A stretch of 64,000 nucleotides of DNA, taken from positions 17,050,001 to 17,114,000 of the forward strand of contig CM114273.1 of NCBI GenBank assembly GCA_050084515.1. The letters are read 5' to 3'. Positions 14,280 through 27,500 of this stretch are shown here, piece by piece. A program made the position numbers and the translations under genes. Under the pieces are notes generated by a model, which did no database searches, had not been told where the DNA came from, and was given only the letters and a program-made list of their open reading frames with translations. This DNA is from Blasia pusilla. Its lineage: Eukaryota > Marchantiophyta > Marchantiopsida > Blasiales. The first letter of the stretch is position 1, and each line of letters starts with the position of its first letter.

Positions 14280-17200
14280 ATGTCCAGGCCAACGGCAGAA
14301 AACCTACTCCCTATGCGCTTAGATATTGAATTTGAAGGTCGGAGGCTGAAGGATGCCTTCTCATGGAACGCTGATGGTACTGTCACTTAGGCACTAGTGT
14401 TTTCTTTTCTTCATTCGTTTCATTTGTATTTGGACTGGATGCTTGAGGATTTTAGATGTGTGCGACTTTTGCATTTTTACTACTGCAATTGGGAAATCCC
14501 CGGTCTTATAGATAGTGACTATCTTTGCCAAGGTCACATTCCTTCTTTTTGTAAAATTGCGTTCCTTTCTTTATAGATAGTTCCTGGTCTATTAATACAA
14601 ACATACTGGTCAGCAGATCCAGATATTGAAATATATCCTTTTGTGAAGCGCATGGCTAAGGACTTAAATCTATCGACTGGTTTTGTTTCACTCATAGCAC
14701 AGTCCATGCAGGTATATTGTGGCTGCCCTTTCTGTGGTGCATTTTAGGATAGTTGCACTGGTCGCCCATGAGACTATGAATGGTTGTGAAAAGTGATATG
14801 GTTTTCATCTAAGCTACAAGATATGGTCCAAGTTATTCAGAAAAGTCTTTATTGCCACGAGAATGGATTTATTTCATCTGGAACAAAATTTTTGCTGTAG
14901 ATAGACAGTGGCAACTAATATCTAGAATTGAAAACTGATAGTAGATCTTGTGACATGGTAATGTGATAGGCTCAGCTAGCTGAATTCCGTTCATTTGAAG
15001 GTCAAGAAATGACCACTGAAGAAAGAGTTCAGACGCTGAAGGTAAGCACTGGGTAGCTCAATGGAATTATGATTTTAGTTTGTGCCTAGTTCTCGTTTTT
15101 GTAAACAATTCATGGAGAGGAAGCTCCTTGAATTGCTTTGACTCCCAGCAGTGCAAGAGTGAAGATCTTTATTTGAAGCACAAGTATTGCACAACTGGAA
15201 GTCCATGCATGCCTATTTCTCAAGATTTTTTTGGATGTTTATCTGCCTCTGGAACTTTTTGTTGGTTTGACAAGCTCATTGAAACTGCCATTTATATTTG
15301 GTGACAAAATGTAATGACTTTTATCTTGCAGTTGGATTTGAGAGTAAACAACACTCTTATCCGTGACCAATTTTTGTGGGTTTGTAATCTACCCAACATG
15401 AGTAGTGGTTGATGTGTGTTATAAATTGTTCCACTCACTCTGATGGTTTTAAGTCTTCCTAATTCCACACTATTTGTTACAATTACTAGTGAGATTACCA
15501 GTTCATTCCTTCTAGATAAGTTTTTGTGTTCAGGTTTGAATATTTTGTATAACGTTGTACTAATTAGCTTAAGATAATAACTGCAGGACGTAAATAACTT
15601 TGACAGTGATCCAGAGGGATTTGCAAAAGGTTTGTGTAAGGACCTGGAGCTGACAGATCCAGAAGTTGCTGTAAGTACCCATGCAGGCACAAAACTTACA
15701 CCTTGAAGAGATTAGAGGGTTCGTCGTGAAAATCAAATCAGGCATGTATGCCATGATTTGATTTGATGTACTTTCATTAGTGTTATACACTTATTTCAAA
15801 AGTACCCCAGCTTTATGAACACTGGCCTCACAGGATGGGGAAGTTGAGCTTTATATGATGAAGGTTTTACAGATTTCTTAAGGGCTGTAGTAATCTATGG
15901 AGTTGAAACTTGTGTTTGTAGCCTGTATTGTGCTTTTAGCATAATTCTCAGTTACCAGAAAAAGTGGAAACGTGTCTCACTCCTCGAATGTCTCACTTGC
16001 ACTGAATGGGACAGCTTGAAGATTTGAAGAAGCTATGCTAATGGTCGTTTTGTGCTTCATGACAGCCTGCCATTGCTTTGTCAATTCGTGAGCAACTGTA
16101 CGAGGTAGGCCCACCAGATACTGTCCTTTAAGTTCGATTATCTGTCGTACAGTGGATAAGGGAAATGAGAGGTTATGGAATAAGCAGAAACAAATCACAC
16201 TCCATTTGTGGGATTTGTGCATTTTGGGAAATTCTTGAGAGAACATGTATTCTGGAACAGAACCTTTCAGAGCAGTCAGCGAAATTGTTCTATTTTGCAA
16301 ATTAAATACTCCATACAAAAGTGTTTGGCTCAGTACATGTGATATCCTTGCGCCCTTGTTGTAATCAAGTTTCATTACATCTGCATGTTTTCTACATCCT
16401 TCTTTTCTTTCCCTACAAACTTGAATTTCTGCAAGTATCATTAGTTAAGCAATAATGAGCCTTAGATGTTCCTTTCCCTGCAGATAGCCAAGCAAAATCT
16501 TGCTTCAGGGAGAGAAACTCGCATCAGCAAGAAAGTCCGGCGAGAGAGTGGTGCTGATTTCAGCCAAGCACGGTTGCTTACTAATTATCCTCTCAGGCCT
16601 CTTCTTTCCTTGCCAGAGTACTGGTTGAGAGGTTTGCAGCTCTATTTGGCTCCTCAGGACTGATGTTGGGAGCTCTTTGTAAGCAGAGCTGTTCCCAGTA
16701 GAGCGTTGGATAGGTTTTCCATCCTCTGCTTGTCTCGTTTTGCAACTTCTTCCCTTTCTTTGAATATAATCTGATCGTCTCATATCGCACCCAGTTTTGA
16801 GCGTGATGGATCCCAATTCTGTTACTATGGGTTATCTTGACTGTTTCCTCGTGTCTTTGGTTGCAGTGCTGTGGGTACTTTGGCTGTAAACTTGATGAGA
16901 CGCCCAAACAGTAAAATCAGCATCGTGAGGTAAGTGAATCATGAATTATTCATCTTTGTCCAGAAGAATCTGATGCTGAGTTGTTGATATTACTGAAAGG
17001 ATTTGTACATCTAGCTAATTTTATTCTGTACCTTAATAGGAGGAGGAACGAATGGGACATTTATGAGCCGAATGTGGAGATTTTAAGTGATAGAGAGGTG
17101 GAGGCTATTGATGCAAGAGAAGAGCGAAATGCACGGTGGGTTGCTACCAAATCTTGCCTCGTACATATTTAAGTGTCCCAACTCGAGAGATTGGAGATTT

Positions 17201-17406
17201 AAATAGTGTCAGGATGTATAGGGTATTGTTTTGTAATTGTCGTTCTCACAAGCTAGAGGTATCAGAAAAGTTTTTTGAGAAGTAAACAGACCTGAGTTTC
17301 TTGGACTGAGACATTCTGGGTTGGCTTGCTTTATGGTTTATGCAGCATAAAGAGACGCCAAGAGGAGAAAGAAGATGCTTACAGTAGTAGGTACCTCCGT
17401 GTCTAA
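14280..17406 (+). CDS. BSH: SNF5/BSH core subunit of the SWI/SNF chromatin-remodelling complex
   Basis: Ten coding exons with consistent phases: 14280-14376, 14617-14711, 14970-15041, 15332-15379, 15587-15670, 16066-16104, 16484-16572, 16867-16929, 17040-17135, 17346-17406. They encode about 247 aa, close to the usual plant BSH length (about 240). The first SNF5 repeat follows PTAENLLPMRLDIEFEG. The second starts near residue 89 (LDLRVNNTLIRDQFLW) and runs through DPEGFAKGLCKDLEL and PAIALSIREQLYEIA. The C-terminus (EWDIYEPNVEILS, then AIDAREERNARIKRRQEE) matches the plant form. The protein is a nuclear scaffold subunit of BAF-type remodelers. I chose ATG 14280 because it has A at -3 and precedes the conserved PTAENL. 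An in-frame ATG at 14259 would add MDSVLLT, and an upstream coding exon is not excluded. PSD1 follows on the same strand. Confidence 0.92.
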
Positions 17407-18848
17407 TCAGAGCCAGTGTACCATACCTCTGGAGTAATGTCGATACCCAAGTTAGGTCGTACCACGAGTCCCATACAAGTGCACACATGGCTGATCATCA
17501 TCTTCACATGAGCACTTTTTGTAACAGGATCAACATGGTAGGAGTGGACTGCTTATAGCTTCTAACATAGTACGCAGTCCCAAAGAAAATACCACTTGCA
17601 AATTCATGTTGTTCGATCTGCTGGGACCGATGAAGGTATTTTGAAAATTTTATGGGACAATGGCGACTTGATAGGTAAAAGCAAAGTTTGTAATGTATGA
17701 CGATATACTGTATTGTTACGGATGGTGACCTCCCTTGTCAGCCACTTTGTTTTCAGACCTGCTCTCACGACAGGAAGCGGTTTCATAACGCTTTGAAGTA
17801 TAGTATATTCCCATCCAATAGTTCGAAATGTTTCTTCAAGAGTTGTGCTTTACTTCATATAAAGTCACAGGAATATCCGGTCGATCTTGTGGAGATACGT
17901 GCTATGCTGATTCGGACAGAGCAAGATATTCCAGGTGAAAATTTCCACTTCGGTCCCCACAATCACTTGACTCGATGTTTGTGTCGCGGTACGACTCCAA
18001 TCTAACACGATTCACGTCGTGGTTGACATGGTTCCCACGACCCACGATCCAAATTATGTTCATTTTCTCTCTTGTAATGAAATTGTGCGTGATAAAAAAT
18101 GCAGCATTCAGCACAGCAGTGGACGTAATCTACTTCTAAACGTCTGAACAGCAAGGTTCCAAATGAGGTTCACATCTGCGTAAAACTACAAAAGTTCGAT
18201 TTCCACAAGTTCTCAATTCCCATTACGGCAGTACGATCAACCACCGTGAAATTTGAAAATCGATGACACGAGCATCGCAGATTTGAAACTCAGAGGGCGA
18301 TCCCAACGGAATTGATTGTCTGACACCGAGCCAAACCTAACCGTACACGGAGCCATACATTCCCCCACGAAGCAAGGTGACTACGAAGTGGCTTCCAGGA
18401 AAACATGGCAATGCTTTGCTCTACCACTGTAGTATCCATGTCACAAATTTACCATCATGGGGTGCCCGGGGAAACGCGAGAGTGCTCCGCACTCCAAAAG
18501 TGCGAGATCAGGTATCCCTTTGCTTGACTTAGTCCAATAACAGTAGAGGCAGTGCCTTCCACGACGCCGTGTATGGGACAGTGGGTCCGGTTCCGGGAGA
18601 TTGGAAGTTCTGTTACTCAAACTATAAGCACTGAGCTTCCGATCACTCTTAAACCTCGGCACTCGCTCTGAGTAGATGGTAGTCCTGCTCTTCGGAATGC
18701 AGAAATGTGTGGCGATGCTTTGAAGGTGCAGTTGGGAGGGTTTTGTGGCGGCTGTGCGTTGAAATAAGCTGCGATAGCTCCATCAGATCGTGGACTTGTG
18801 ATATTTGGACTTCTTCGAGTGCTTTGGTGAGCCGAGTGGGCAACCGTC
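17407..18848. other. Intergenic region between BSH and PSD1
   Basis: It should hold the BSH 3' UTR and the PSD1 promoter and leader. Open stretches on either strand are short and unrecognised. Confidence 0.5.
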
Positions 18849-21800
18849 ATGGCCATGGTCGGAGGCACCGGTGTTTTGGCCGCCAGGAATTCCACATTCT
18901 GGAGCTGTCAGAGGGTGAGGAGTTTGAATGTTGCGGTCGGGAACGCTACCAAAGCCACTCATACGGAATCCTCCAATAGGTCTGGTCGTGGGCGGCGACC
19001 CAAAGGTGAGATCCGTCAGTCTTTAACAGTATGGGCTGAGCAACGTGTGGGTGTCCAAGGACTAATCTGTTCTGAACTTTGAATGCGTACAGTTCAAATT
19101 TTGCTTGAAATGCAGTTGTACGGATAGTAAATGCAGAGACCACCGGCGAAGGTTTAGGGTTTAAGGTGTGAATCATCGTGCTTTTATCTATTGTCTGGAG
19201 CTACTTCCACTCCTCTGAGAAGTCATAATTTCAGAATCGAGGTTTCGAGATTTTTTCAAGCCGAAATGCGTCCGACGTAAGAGCGATTCGCTGGTCTTTT
19301 GGAAAATCTGGAGTAAATGAGTAGTCGAGTGCTGCGTTGCATGCAGGAGGCAATTTATTTCTTCCTGGGGCTACCATCGCCACTCTGATGATGCTAGGAG
19401 CCTTGCACATCCGGCGAATGTACGAGGAAAAGCAAGTATGGCACGCTCTTATAATCGCACCGTCTTCTGGTCCCACGCAGTGAGATACAGCTTAGACAAA
19501 CCCTTTGAAACATGTCTCGCTCAGGAATTTGCGGAAAGTTATCTGAGATGCAGTCAAGCAGCCAACTGTAATGACATAGTGGTAAACTCTTGTTATCTGC
19601 AGAGGTGTTCCCATGTATGATACGGAAGACGTCTTCCCAGTATCTTATGAGATTTACAGACTTGAAATTCTCCTTCTCAAGGACCATAACATGTTGAGAT
19701 GTGGACAGGTTGAATTGGCCAGGAGACAAGGCAGAGAACCTGAATTTGTTGCGGATTGGAAGGTAAGTGGTTGTTTGGGAGCCTATGAATGCAGTTCGTT
19801 TTGACCTGAGATTGACCTTTGATCGCTCTCGGGATAGTTCCCATAGCTGATTATTACTCTTATAGCTTCCACGTTTGTTGGAATCTTCACATGTTGAAGC
19901 TGTGTTTAGAAACGCGTGGCACTGGAGTAGAATTTCGCGTTTGCTTTGTGGTGTCTCCTGATCATTGCATTCTGCTGTTTGCAGGCTACATTCCTCCAAC
20001 TACTTCCCTTGCGGCTTATATCCAGGACATGGGGGTCACTGACCGCTGTGGTTTGGCCACTTTCTCTCTTGCCTGTCCTTTCCTCGTAGTTAGTCATTCC
20101 TTCCTAAGCCAGGATAAGACATAGCCAAGTAATATAAAAATCCTCACCATTAAGCTCATCGAATGGATGTCAGACATTATTCTCTTAGGTGATTCACCTT
20201 GTGGGCTCTATTGAGTGATTTGCACACCAAATCCATGGATGATAGGGCGTCGCATTTGTGAAGTGAATTTCGTTTCAAGACAGTGCAAAGCTCACGTCAT
20301 CCTTTCTCAGCCAACCTTTTCTCTTGCAGTATTCTCCCAATCTACGACTCCTATGTTTTGAAAGGTGGTAACGTACTGCTACTGGGTTGCTTTCTCAGTG
20401 AGTCCCATTGCATATAGAGATATTTGTCAAGCTGAAAAAAATTCAGTATTAGGCCCAGTTGTCTCACTGGGGCCTCAGTGGAGCATGAATGTTTTGAAAG
20501 GTTATTACGTACTGCTACTGAGTTGCTTTCTCAGTGAGTCCCATTGAATGTAGAGATATTTGTCAAGCTGAAAATTTTCAGTATTAGGCCCACTTGTCTC
20601 ACTGGGGCCTCAGTGGACCATGAATGGAAGACGCAAATTCATTTGAGTCTATGCTTGAAGCCACAAGAATATCCCTTGTTCTGACAATGCGATTTGTGTT
20701 GTATTTGTAGGAACTCCCTGTGTGGGTGCGTCCTTACATTTACAAGGGTTGGGCACGAGCTTTCAATGCTAGTGAGTATTGGTCTTTGGTAGGATGGGAG
20801 GGTGTGGTTGCATTAGTGCGATTCTTCTTCTTTCCTCATTCTATGGCACTCTTAATACCTGCATTTTGTGCAAAACTTTCGGTTGTGGGGGTGAACCATG
20901 ATTGTGTTTGGTCTGTTAGCATCAAATTGCATCACTTCCAAAACTTGTGAGGGAATAGCTACAGCCAAAAATACACTTCAGCTCTTAGATGGGATTTGTG
21001 GGACAGAGGGAATAGCGTTGGCAATCCACCAACCTCCTGTCTGTAGAAGAGAGCTAAATGATGAAATCTTCCAGTGCAGACCTTGACGAAGCAGAGCAAG
21101 CAATTGAAGAGTATGCATCTTTAAGAGACTTTTTCACCAGGGCATTGAAAGAAGGGGCAAGGCCATTGGATCCAAGCCCTTCATGTCTGGTAACTGGTAT
21201 ACCACCCAATGTTCCAGAAACGTCTCATCTCTCTTCACGCTTAAGGTGTTTTGTTATGCTGCCTGTTTGGTTTGTATTTGCCTGGCTCATAGGGTCTTGA
21301 AAGTACTTCATAGTGGTGTCTCTTGGTAGAATCTGTAATGATCTTATTGAGTTTCCCTAAGTTCACTTTTCTTTTCTTTTCGTCAAAAGTCTCAACAACC
21401 AGCTGTCAATAGTTTGATAAATAATAATGCAGGAGCACTCGAGCAATGTGGTGAGTGACCTTTCTATCATCACAGTTCGGGTCCCTGATCATATAACTTG
21501 GGACTGCTGAGGACACCCTTCAATCTCGGCGGTCCTTTTGGATTACAGTGAAGGAGCTGTACATGAGAAAGTAAAACCTTCAAGATCATCTTCAGTGGAG
21601 CTTATACTTACTCTGGGTTTTCTGTTATACCTGGTTGAGCAGCTCAGCCCAGTAGATGGAATTGTTCTACAATGTGGACGAGTGGAAGGATCAGGAACTA
21701 TGATAGAGCAGGTTAAGGGCTTCTCGTACTCGGTCTCTGCTCTTCTGGGATCAAATCCTCATTTCTCATCAGTATCGCTACTGGAGGAAAGAAAATCTAC

Positions 21801-23299
21801 ACAGAGCCTTGATAGCCAGTCAACAGAGGGTGCCCAAGAGAAAACAAATTCATCACGCGCAGGTTCTTCTGTAGATGTGCAGTCATCTGGTCAAGTAGTT
21901 TCAAGCGCAGTTACGGACACAACCAGGGGTCTGTTTTTTTGCGTGCTCTACCTAGGACCTGGTGATTATCATCGAATTCATGCGCCCACTGATTGGGATG
22001 TTTTATATCGCCGCCATTTTCAGGGTAAGAGTTTGGAATCTAGCCTTCTGCCTTTGAAGTGTATTTGTCATTCTCACACAGAATTGTAAATTACAATTGT
22101 ATGCTACACTCTGTTTTGGAGTCTACTTACTGCAGTGTCAACATCTTAACAAGAAATCGGAATTGTGACAGGACACTTGTATCCGGTAAATGAGCGTGCT
22201 GTTAGGACTATTAAAAATCTATACGTGGTGAATGAACGGGTGAGTACAAACTCTGTCATTCCTTGTCGGCTGCAACGGTGCCCACAATTTATCTGAAGTT
22301 GATGCACAACCTTTGAACATGTGAAATGAGCAATGCCTTTGATTGTCAGTTTGTTGAGTATGCCGTCTCAAAATTTATGGAAGATCCTATGACTCCTATA
22401 GCTAGTGGAAGGAAATTAGATTCAACGGGTGATGTTACCAGAGTTCATTTGGATGGCATTGGACCACATATGCAGTGTCTTAAAGGTGTGACCTGTCTGA
22501 CCATCTTGGAGCTTATATGAATATGCACTCAAATCAGGTGATTTTGGAAGGGAGGTGGTCCCAGGGGCTAATGGCTATGGCAGCTGTAGGTGCAACAAAT
22601 GTAGGTTCAATAGAGGTATGATCAAACTCTAACCTCAAATTAACAATGTGAACAGAAGGCCAAGCGAGAGCCACTGGTCAGCTAAGGTCAGTGACCAATT
22701 TCAACACTTAATTCAATATCTTGGTCGATTGGTTACTTGTTTCGCATTGACAAAACTGACTGCATGCATGATCATGTTGAACTTTCCAGCTCAAATTTGA
22801 ACCTGAGTTGAAAACAAACCAAAGTAAATCACCACTGCCCATGGCAAATATAAGCTCGCGCACCTATGGGGAGACTGGTCTTTCGGTGAAAGCAGGGGAA
22901 GAGGTACTGTCAATCCCTGGACGTTTCACTTCCAATCTTATGCAACTGCATGATGCCATCACTGAGCCTCAACTCTCCCTCTATCACGAAGATGCAGGAG
23001 ACCGAAGAGACAATGACATTGTTCCTACTGTCATGAAGAAGTTGCCATTCCTAGATGTACAACACAAGTCGTTTCTCAACAACCACTGACAAAACATCAA
23101 CCGTTTTCTTGTGCAGGTCGCAGTATTCAACCTCGGTTCCACTGTAGTTCTCATTTTTGAAGCTCCCATGCGTGAGAGTGCGGATGACCATACTTCTGAG
23201 TCCAGTACACTGGACCAAACCCTTACATCTGGGAATTTTAGGTTTTCTGTAGAAAATGGTCAGAGGATCAAGATGGGGCAGGCGTTAGGCCACTGGTGA
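18849..23299 (+). CDS. PSD1: Phosphatidylserine decarboxylase, mitochondrial type (PSD1)
   Basis: Eleven exons splice cleanly to 453 aa, the length of Arabidopsis PSD1: 18849-19005, 19347-19435, 19709-19762, 19985-20050, 20711-20771, 21080-21189, 21643-22024, 22172-22239, 22538-22615, 22790-22903, 23117-23299. The enzyme decarboxylates phosphatidylserine to phosphatidylethanolamine at the inner mitochondrial membrane. The N-terminus is rich in Arg, Ser and Ala with few acids, as in a mitochondrial presequence. One membrane segment follows at about 57-74 (PGATIATLMMLGALHIRR). Family motifs are LPVWVRPYIYKGWARAF, ASLRDFFTRALKEG and SPVDG (Asp184). GDYHRIH (His292) completes the Asp-His pair. 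LGST (399-402) is where self-cleavage makes the pyruvoyl group on Ser401. All catalytic residues are intact, so the gene should be functional. ATG 18849 opens the presequence frame. Confidence 0.96.
20354..20625. repeat. Two-copy 136-bp tandem duplication inside a PSD1 intron
   Basis: The segment starting TGTTTTGAAAGGT at 20354 is repeated from 20490 with few changes, ending near 20625. It lies in the intron between exons 4 and 5. Both copies are non-coding, and the high similarity suggests a recent duplication. Confidence 0.92.
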
Positions 23300-24506
23300 C
23301 CGCAACATACTGCCAGCCAAAGGTTGTTTGAGATGGAGGCCGTGATGTTCCATGGTAGAGATTACATACCGTGATATGACCCTACAATTTTTCCCTTCGG
23401 GTTGTCAGTCCAGTGTGATTGAATGAATGCAGCAATCAAACGGCTTCACACCAAAGCTTGCGTAGTATAGTAACTCGAAAGAACGAAGTGGCCATCAATC
23501 AAGTAGTGCAAGTTTTGTATCGTGCTTTTGACACATTAGTAGTCACGATCTAATTGAATTCGAAATTACAGGAGCCGGTTTTCTTTCGACCTGCAATAAA
23601 ACACCTTGGAGATTATGTGGAACCTGCCACGCTCCCAACCTCTTGTGCAACATCTGTACTTTTATTTACTGTACGCCAAAAGGCGATAGCACATTCTGGA
23701 TCAGTCAAGTCACCCGGCAGCTTTTGCTCCACCAAAACGTCGAGACTTAATAGGGGAAGATGTGAACGCCGGAGGAACGGGAACATCCGCTGCCTGCGGT
23801 TGTTGTTGCCTAAACGCGCAGCTCTATCCTTCTCTTTCCCTAGTGGCATCAACACTCGCCAGCACCGCCCTTTCTTCCAGTTCCTCAGGAGCACCAACAC
23901 ACAGCAGGCAGACACGCGAGGCGCTTCAACCTGGAATGGCTAGAAATGAACTGTTCGCCTGAAAAGCCATAAGCGCGCGCGTACAAATTGTTCAAAGCTA
24001 TAATGACACGCTATGTGGAATGTGCTACGCGGAATGTGCTGCTTCGTGAATTGGATGGGGTTACATCCGATTCATAGGGGACTGAACGTAGATAAGCTTA
24101 ATTTGCAGGAAGGGAATATGAAGAAACCGATTCTCCACCCGCACTCTCGGAAAACCCATCGATCTCCTTCGCGAGCAGTCGGTCGGTCGGTCGGTCCGTC
24201 CGTCCGTCCGTCCTCCCATGCCTCGCGATACCGTGTCACAAGTCTGCGATCTTGCAATGAACTGCGATTTCGCGAACGGTGAAAGGAGAATGTGGTCAAT
24301 CGGGCCTTCAAACGAGCAGGAACAAAATTCCTTCACCACCTGCAATCGTCGGACAGTCCAGCATCCCTTGAAACCAGACATAACTGCGATGTAAAACGAT
24401 CCGTCGGGATGCACCAGCGAAAAGGCTTGCACCGCCATATCAATCTGAGCAATGTGCGCCCAAGAGCGGCGATGGGGAAGGGATTCAATCGCAAGTGTTG
24501 AGAGTC
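23300..24506. other. Downstream of PSD1, no gene recognised
   Basis: It contains the PSD1 3' UTR. Minus-strand open stretches at 23613-23915 and 24061-24438 begin or continue with protein-like composition but match no family I know. A CGGT/CCGT tetranucleotide tract lies at 24178-24213. Confidence 0.45.
24178..24213. repeat. Compound tetranucleotide microsatellite (GGTC)n(CGTC)n
   Basis: A run of GGTC units switches to CGTC units. A similar CGTC run is at 39593-39611. Confidence 0.9.
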
Positions 24507-24511
24507 AAAAA
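24507..24511 (-). terminator. RNA polymerase III terminator of tRNA-Arg
   Basis: Five T residues on the minus strand start two bases after the tRNA 3' end, the usual Pol III stop signal. Confidence 0.85.
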
Positions 24512-24512
24512 T

Positions 24513-24585
24513 CACTCTCGGTGGGACTCGAACCCACAATCCCCTGATTAGAAGTCAGATGCCTTATCCATTAGGCCACGAGAGC
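24513..24585 (-). tRNA. trnR-UCU: tRNA-Arg (anticodon UCU)
   Basis: The 73-nt cloverleaf folds completely. The acceptor stem has seven pairs (GCTCTCG with CGAGAGT, first pair G-U) and discriminator G. The D arm is GCC..GGC. The anticodon arm is TCTGA/TCAGG with loop CTTCTAA, giving UCU, which reads AGA/AGG. The T arm is GTGGG/CCCAC with loop TTCGAGT. There is no intron and no encoded CCA, as expected for a nuclear gene. Box A (TGGCCTAATGG) and box B (GGTTCGAGTCC) are intact, so it should be transcribed by Pol III. Confidence 0.97.
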
Positions 24586-27500
24586 TTCTTGGAGAAATTT
24601 CGGCGTAAAATAAATATAATTTCTTAACCTTTCCTGTAAGTTCGGTGAAATTTAACGTTTAATATGTTTTTTTGGAGCTGAATTCTGTGGAAATACTTTC
24701 GATCTCGATTCAGCGCTGGTACACCGTCTATGGCAAGAGAGTGAGATCTAAGTAGTGGTAAAAGAAAGTTACAACGATTATTTGGAAGCCGGCGAGAATA
24801 TGAAATAAAGCGTTCCCTTTTTCTTCCTTGACTTGTATGCGTCCCCCCATCCCCACTTTAGTGTATGCGGGTTTTTTCCCCTCAGCTACCATCGCAGCCC
24901 TCCCCGAGGAGATTGTCGTCAGCGTAACACTTTACCCTATAATATTAGTAAAAATCAAAATATCTCAATTTCCCATCATTTAATTTATATGACTTTTCAA
25001 TAACTCGGATTATGTCTACTTGACGCGAGGATATTTATTGAGAAACGCATTTTCATTTCCACAATAAATAGAATAAATGGGATCACGTTCACCTTTAAAG
25101 GGAAGAAAAGAGAGAAAAATCAATTGATCTTGCAAGAAATATCGATTAGGATATGCATCTGCACATGAGATCCTTTCGTTTCGTGGATGGAGGGGGTAAA
25201 AGAAAGCATTAGGTACGGGTAGTTGAGATAAAAGAAACTTAAAGAATATGAGAGCTCGCCTTAGATGTACACCGACACATGTTGGGGAAAAAAAGACCCT
25301 TCATTTATTGGCTGTACTAGCGGAGTGAAGTTGTGACATAACATCCAAGGTCCGTAATTTAACTGAAAAGTGGGGTGTTGATATTCTGATAGTAAACTAA
25401 ATTAAAAACACGCGATACGGATCCTCCACTGCGAAAACTCTCACTCATATTTTAGAGACAATAAAAGGCTCGAGCCAAAAAGGCCGAAACCAGGTGTCGC
25501 TCCCTAATTAGGGAGAGACCACTAAATTAGTCTCCATACTTACCTGGCTACCAAGACCACTCGTGAATAGTGGCCTCGTACTAGCCACGCATCATGATCC
25601 AATTATTTCGGGGCCCCATACGAACCGAGAGAGATGGATGCATTCCCCGGGTATTTAAAGCGCTCTCTCATTTGACAGCGAGCTCCTCCGCTGCGTGAAG
25701 AGCACTTCCGTCTCTCTCCGGAGCCCGTCTCCGCCTAGGCTTCTATCGCCCTCGTAGATCCGATCCTCCCGCTGCCCCGCGGCACTGTCCCGTCCTGTCG
25801 CGTGTTGTGCACTGCACTGCCGGGCCAAGCCACACGTAACGCCGTAAGTCTGCGTAAGGCGGCCGTGAGTAGGCGTAAGACTGGACTCCGGAGTAATATA
25901 TATATCAAGTAAGTAAGTATATCAAGTGAGTGAGTGAGTGAGAAGGGGGCGGGGGGGACGAGTCCAGACGTTGACTCACTTGACTGCCGTTCTCGTCTCC
26001 TTTCGTTTCGTTCATTTGTGGCCGCGCGGCAGAGAGAGCACAGGGACATGCGAAGTCCGTCTCCAAATTGAACCAAAAGTGGGAAACAAAAGTCAAGGCC
26101 TCCTACTCCCACTGTTGTCTCTTCCGCGACTGCTGTATCCGGGTAATCCGCCGCGACGAACTACTGCGGCACTGCCACACTGGTGCGTGCGCGCTAAAGG
26201 CTGAGATGAGATCCACTGTAGTCGGCCCAAAGTCAAGCCTTACCACGTACGTTTCGCTTGAGCGGGCTTGCGTACATGTTGATGGTACTGCGACAAGAGT
26301 GCGTGGGAGGGGCGGATGGACCGCAGTCGTGGACAGAACCGTGCCGCACACGTGTGCTGTGCTTCCCTCATGGCTCAAACTCCATCGCGAGCCCTAAACG
26401 ACCAAAGCTGATGGGGGTTGCACGGTTGCAGGTGAGGTCCGTCACCGTCCGTGTGAGGCACTGAGGGTACGGGCCGCAGTTCGGTCTACCGGGGACAGGG
26501 ACTGCGGTACCGTATGGAGTGGTAGTGTGCTCGGATTGGTACAGTGAGGGGTGGGGGGGACGCTACATGAAGGATCGTATTGCTACCGATAGGGGAACCG
26601 GATGCTGAGGGCGACAGGTGTTGTGCAGCGCTTGGGCGAAGTCAAGGCTGCGCGCCTACCGACCTATGGGGCTGGCTCATACCGGAGTCTCTGTCCTGCA
26701 CGAGGGAGGATGTGGAATCTGGTCTTGTTCTGCCCGAATGCCAGGTGGCCACAGTCATCCAAAATTCTGCTTTTCAGACAATTAGAGTAGCAGCCGAGTG
26801 ATTGAGGGATATTTGGGGTCTGGCAAAAGGTTCCTCAAATTACCACATAACCGGTCTTTCCGTGGGCCAGTAAGCGGGCTCATCTGTAACGCCTCCTGAC
26901 AGGGTGTGGCTTCGGAACGTGGTCCGTCGCCAAGGACAAATTTGTTCAAATCGCCTAACCCGAAGCTTAATGGAGGTGCATAATCTGAACGCTTCATCGC
27001 ATCGGGATCTGAAATTGTAGTTGTCGCTGACAGCCTTGAAAGAACCGCACGACAGTTTCTCCCCTCTGAATTGTTGGGCATGAGAACTTGCGTTGGAACA
27101 GTATGACTGACAGACAGACACACTCTCGCAGACTGACCGACTGACTGACTCGCTCCCTCGCCGAAGGCAAATTAAGCTCGGAGTCTGAGCGACCAAGTAA
27201 GCTCTGAAATTACCATAGATCCGATTCCTTACGACATATGATTAGCTGGGGGACTTGCTTTCCTTGAAATTTGCACCGGCCAGGGCGACAAATTAAACTT
27301 GGTCACCTTCAACTGATGTTCGACTGTCAGGTCTCGGCGCCTCAAGTTCAGACTAACAGTTCTCCCGAGATTCTCAAGTAAGCACAGCGAAGTCGGGTTC
27401 TTTAGAACTCAATTTTCCACTATTTCCCACCGGTTATTATAATCAGATCATGATCACGTTGACAGAGCTCTGAAAATCACTTTTGAGGACTCACGTCAGC

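Noticed and set aside
19394-19999. 201-aa minus-strand open frame
   Set aside because: It lies antisense to PSD1 exons 2-4 and their introns, with no family motif; the spliced plus-strand gene explains the region.
20335-20372. Possible extra PSD1 exon after TTGCAG
   Set aside because: Exons 4 (19985-20050) and 5 already join in frame to give the conserved WGSLTAVELPVW stretch, so no extra exon is needed.
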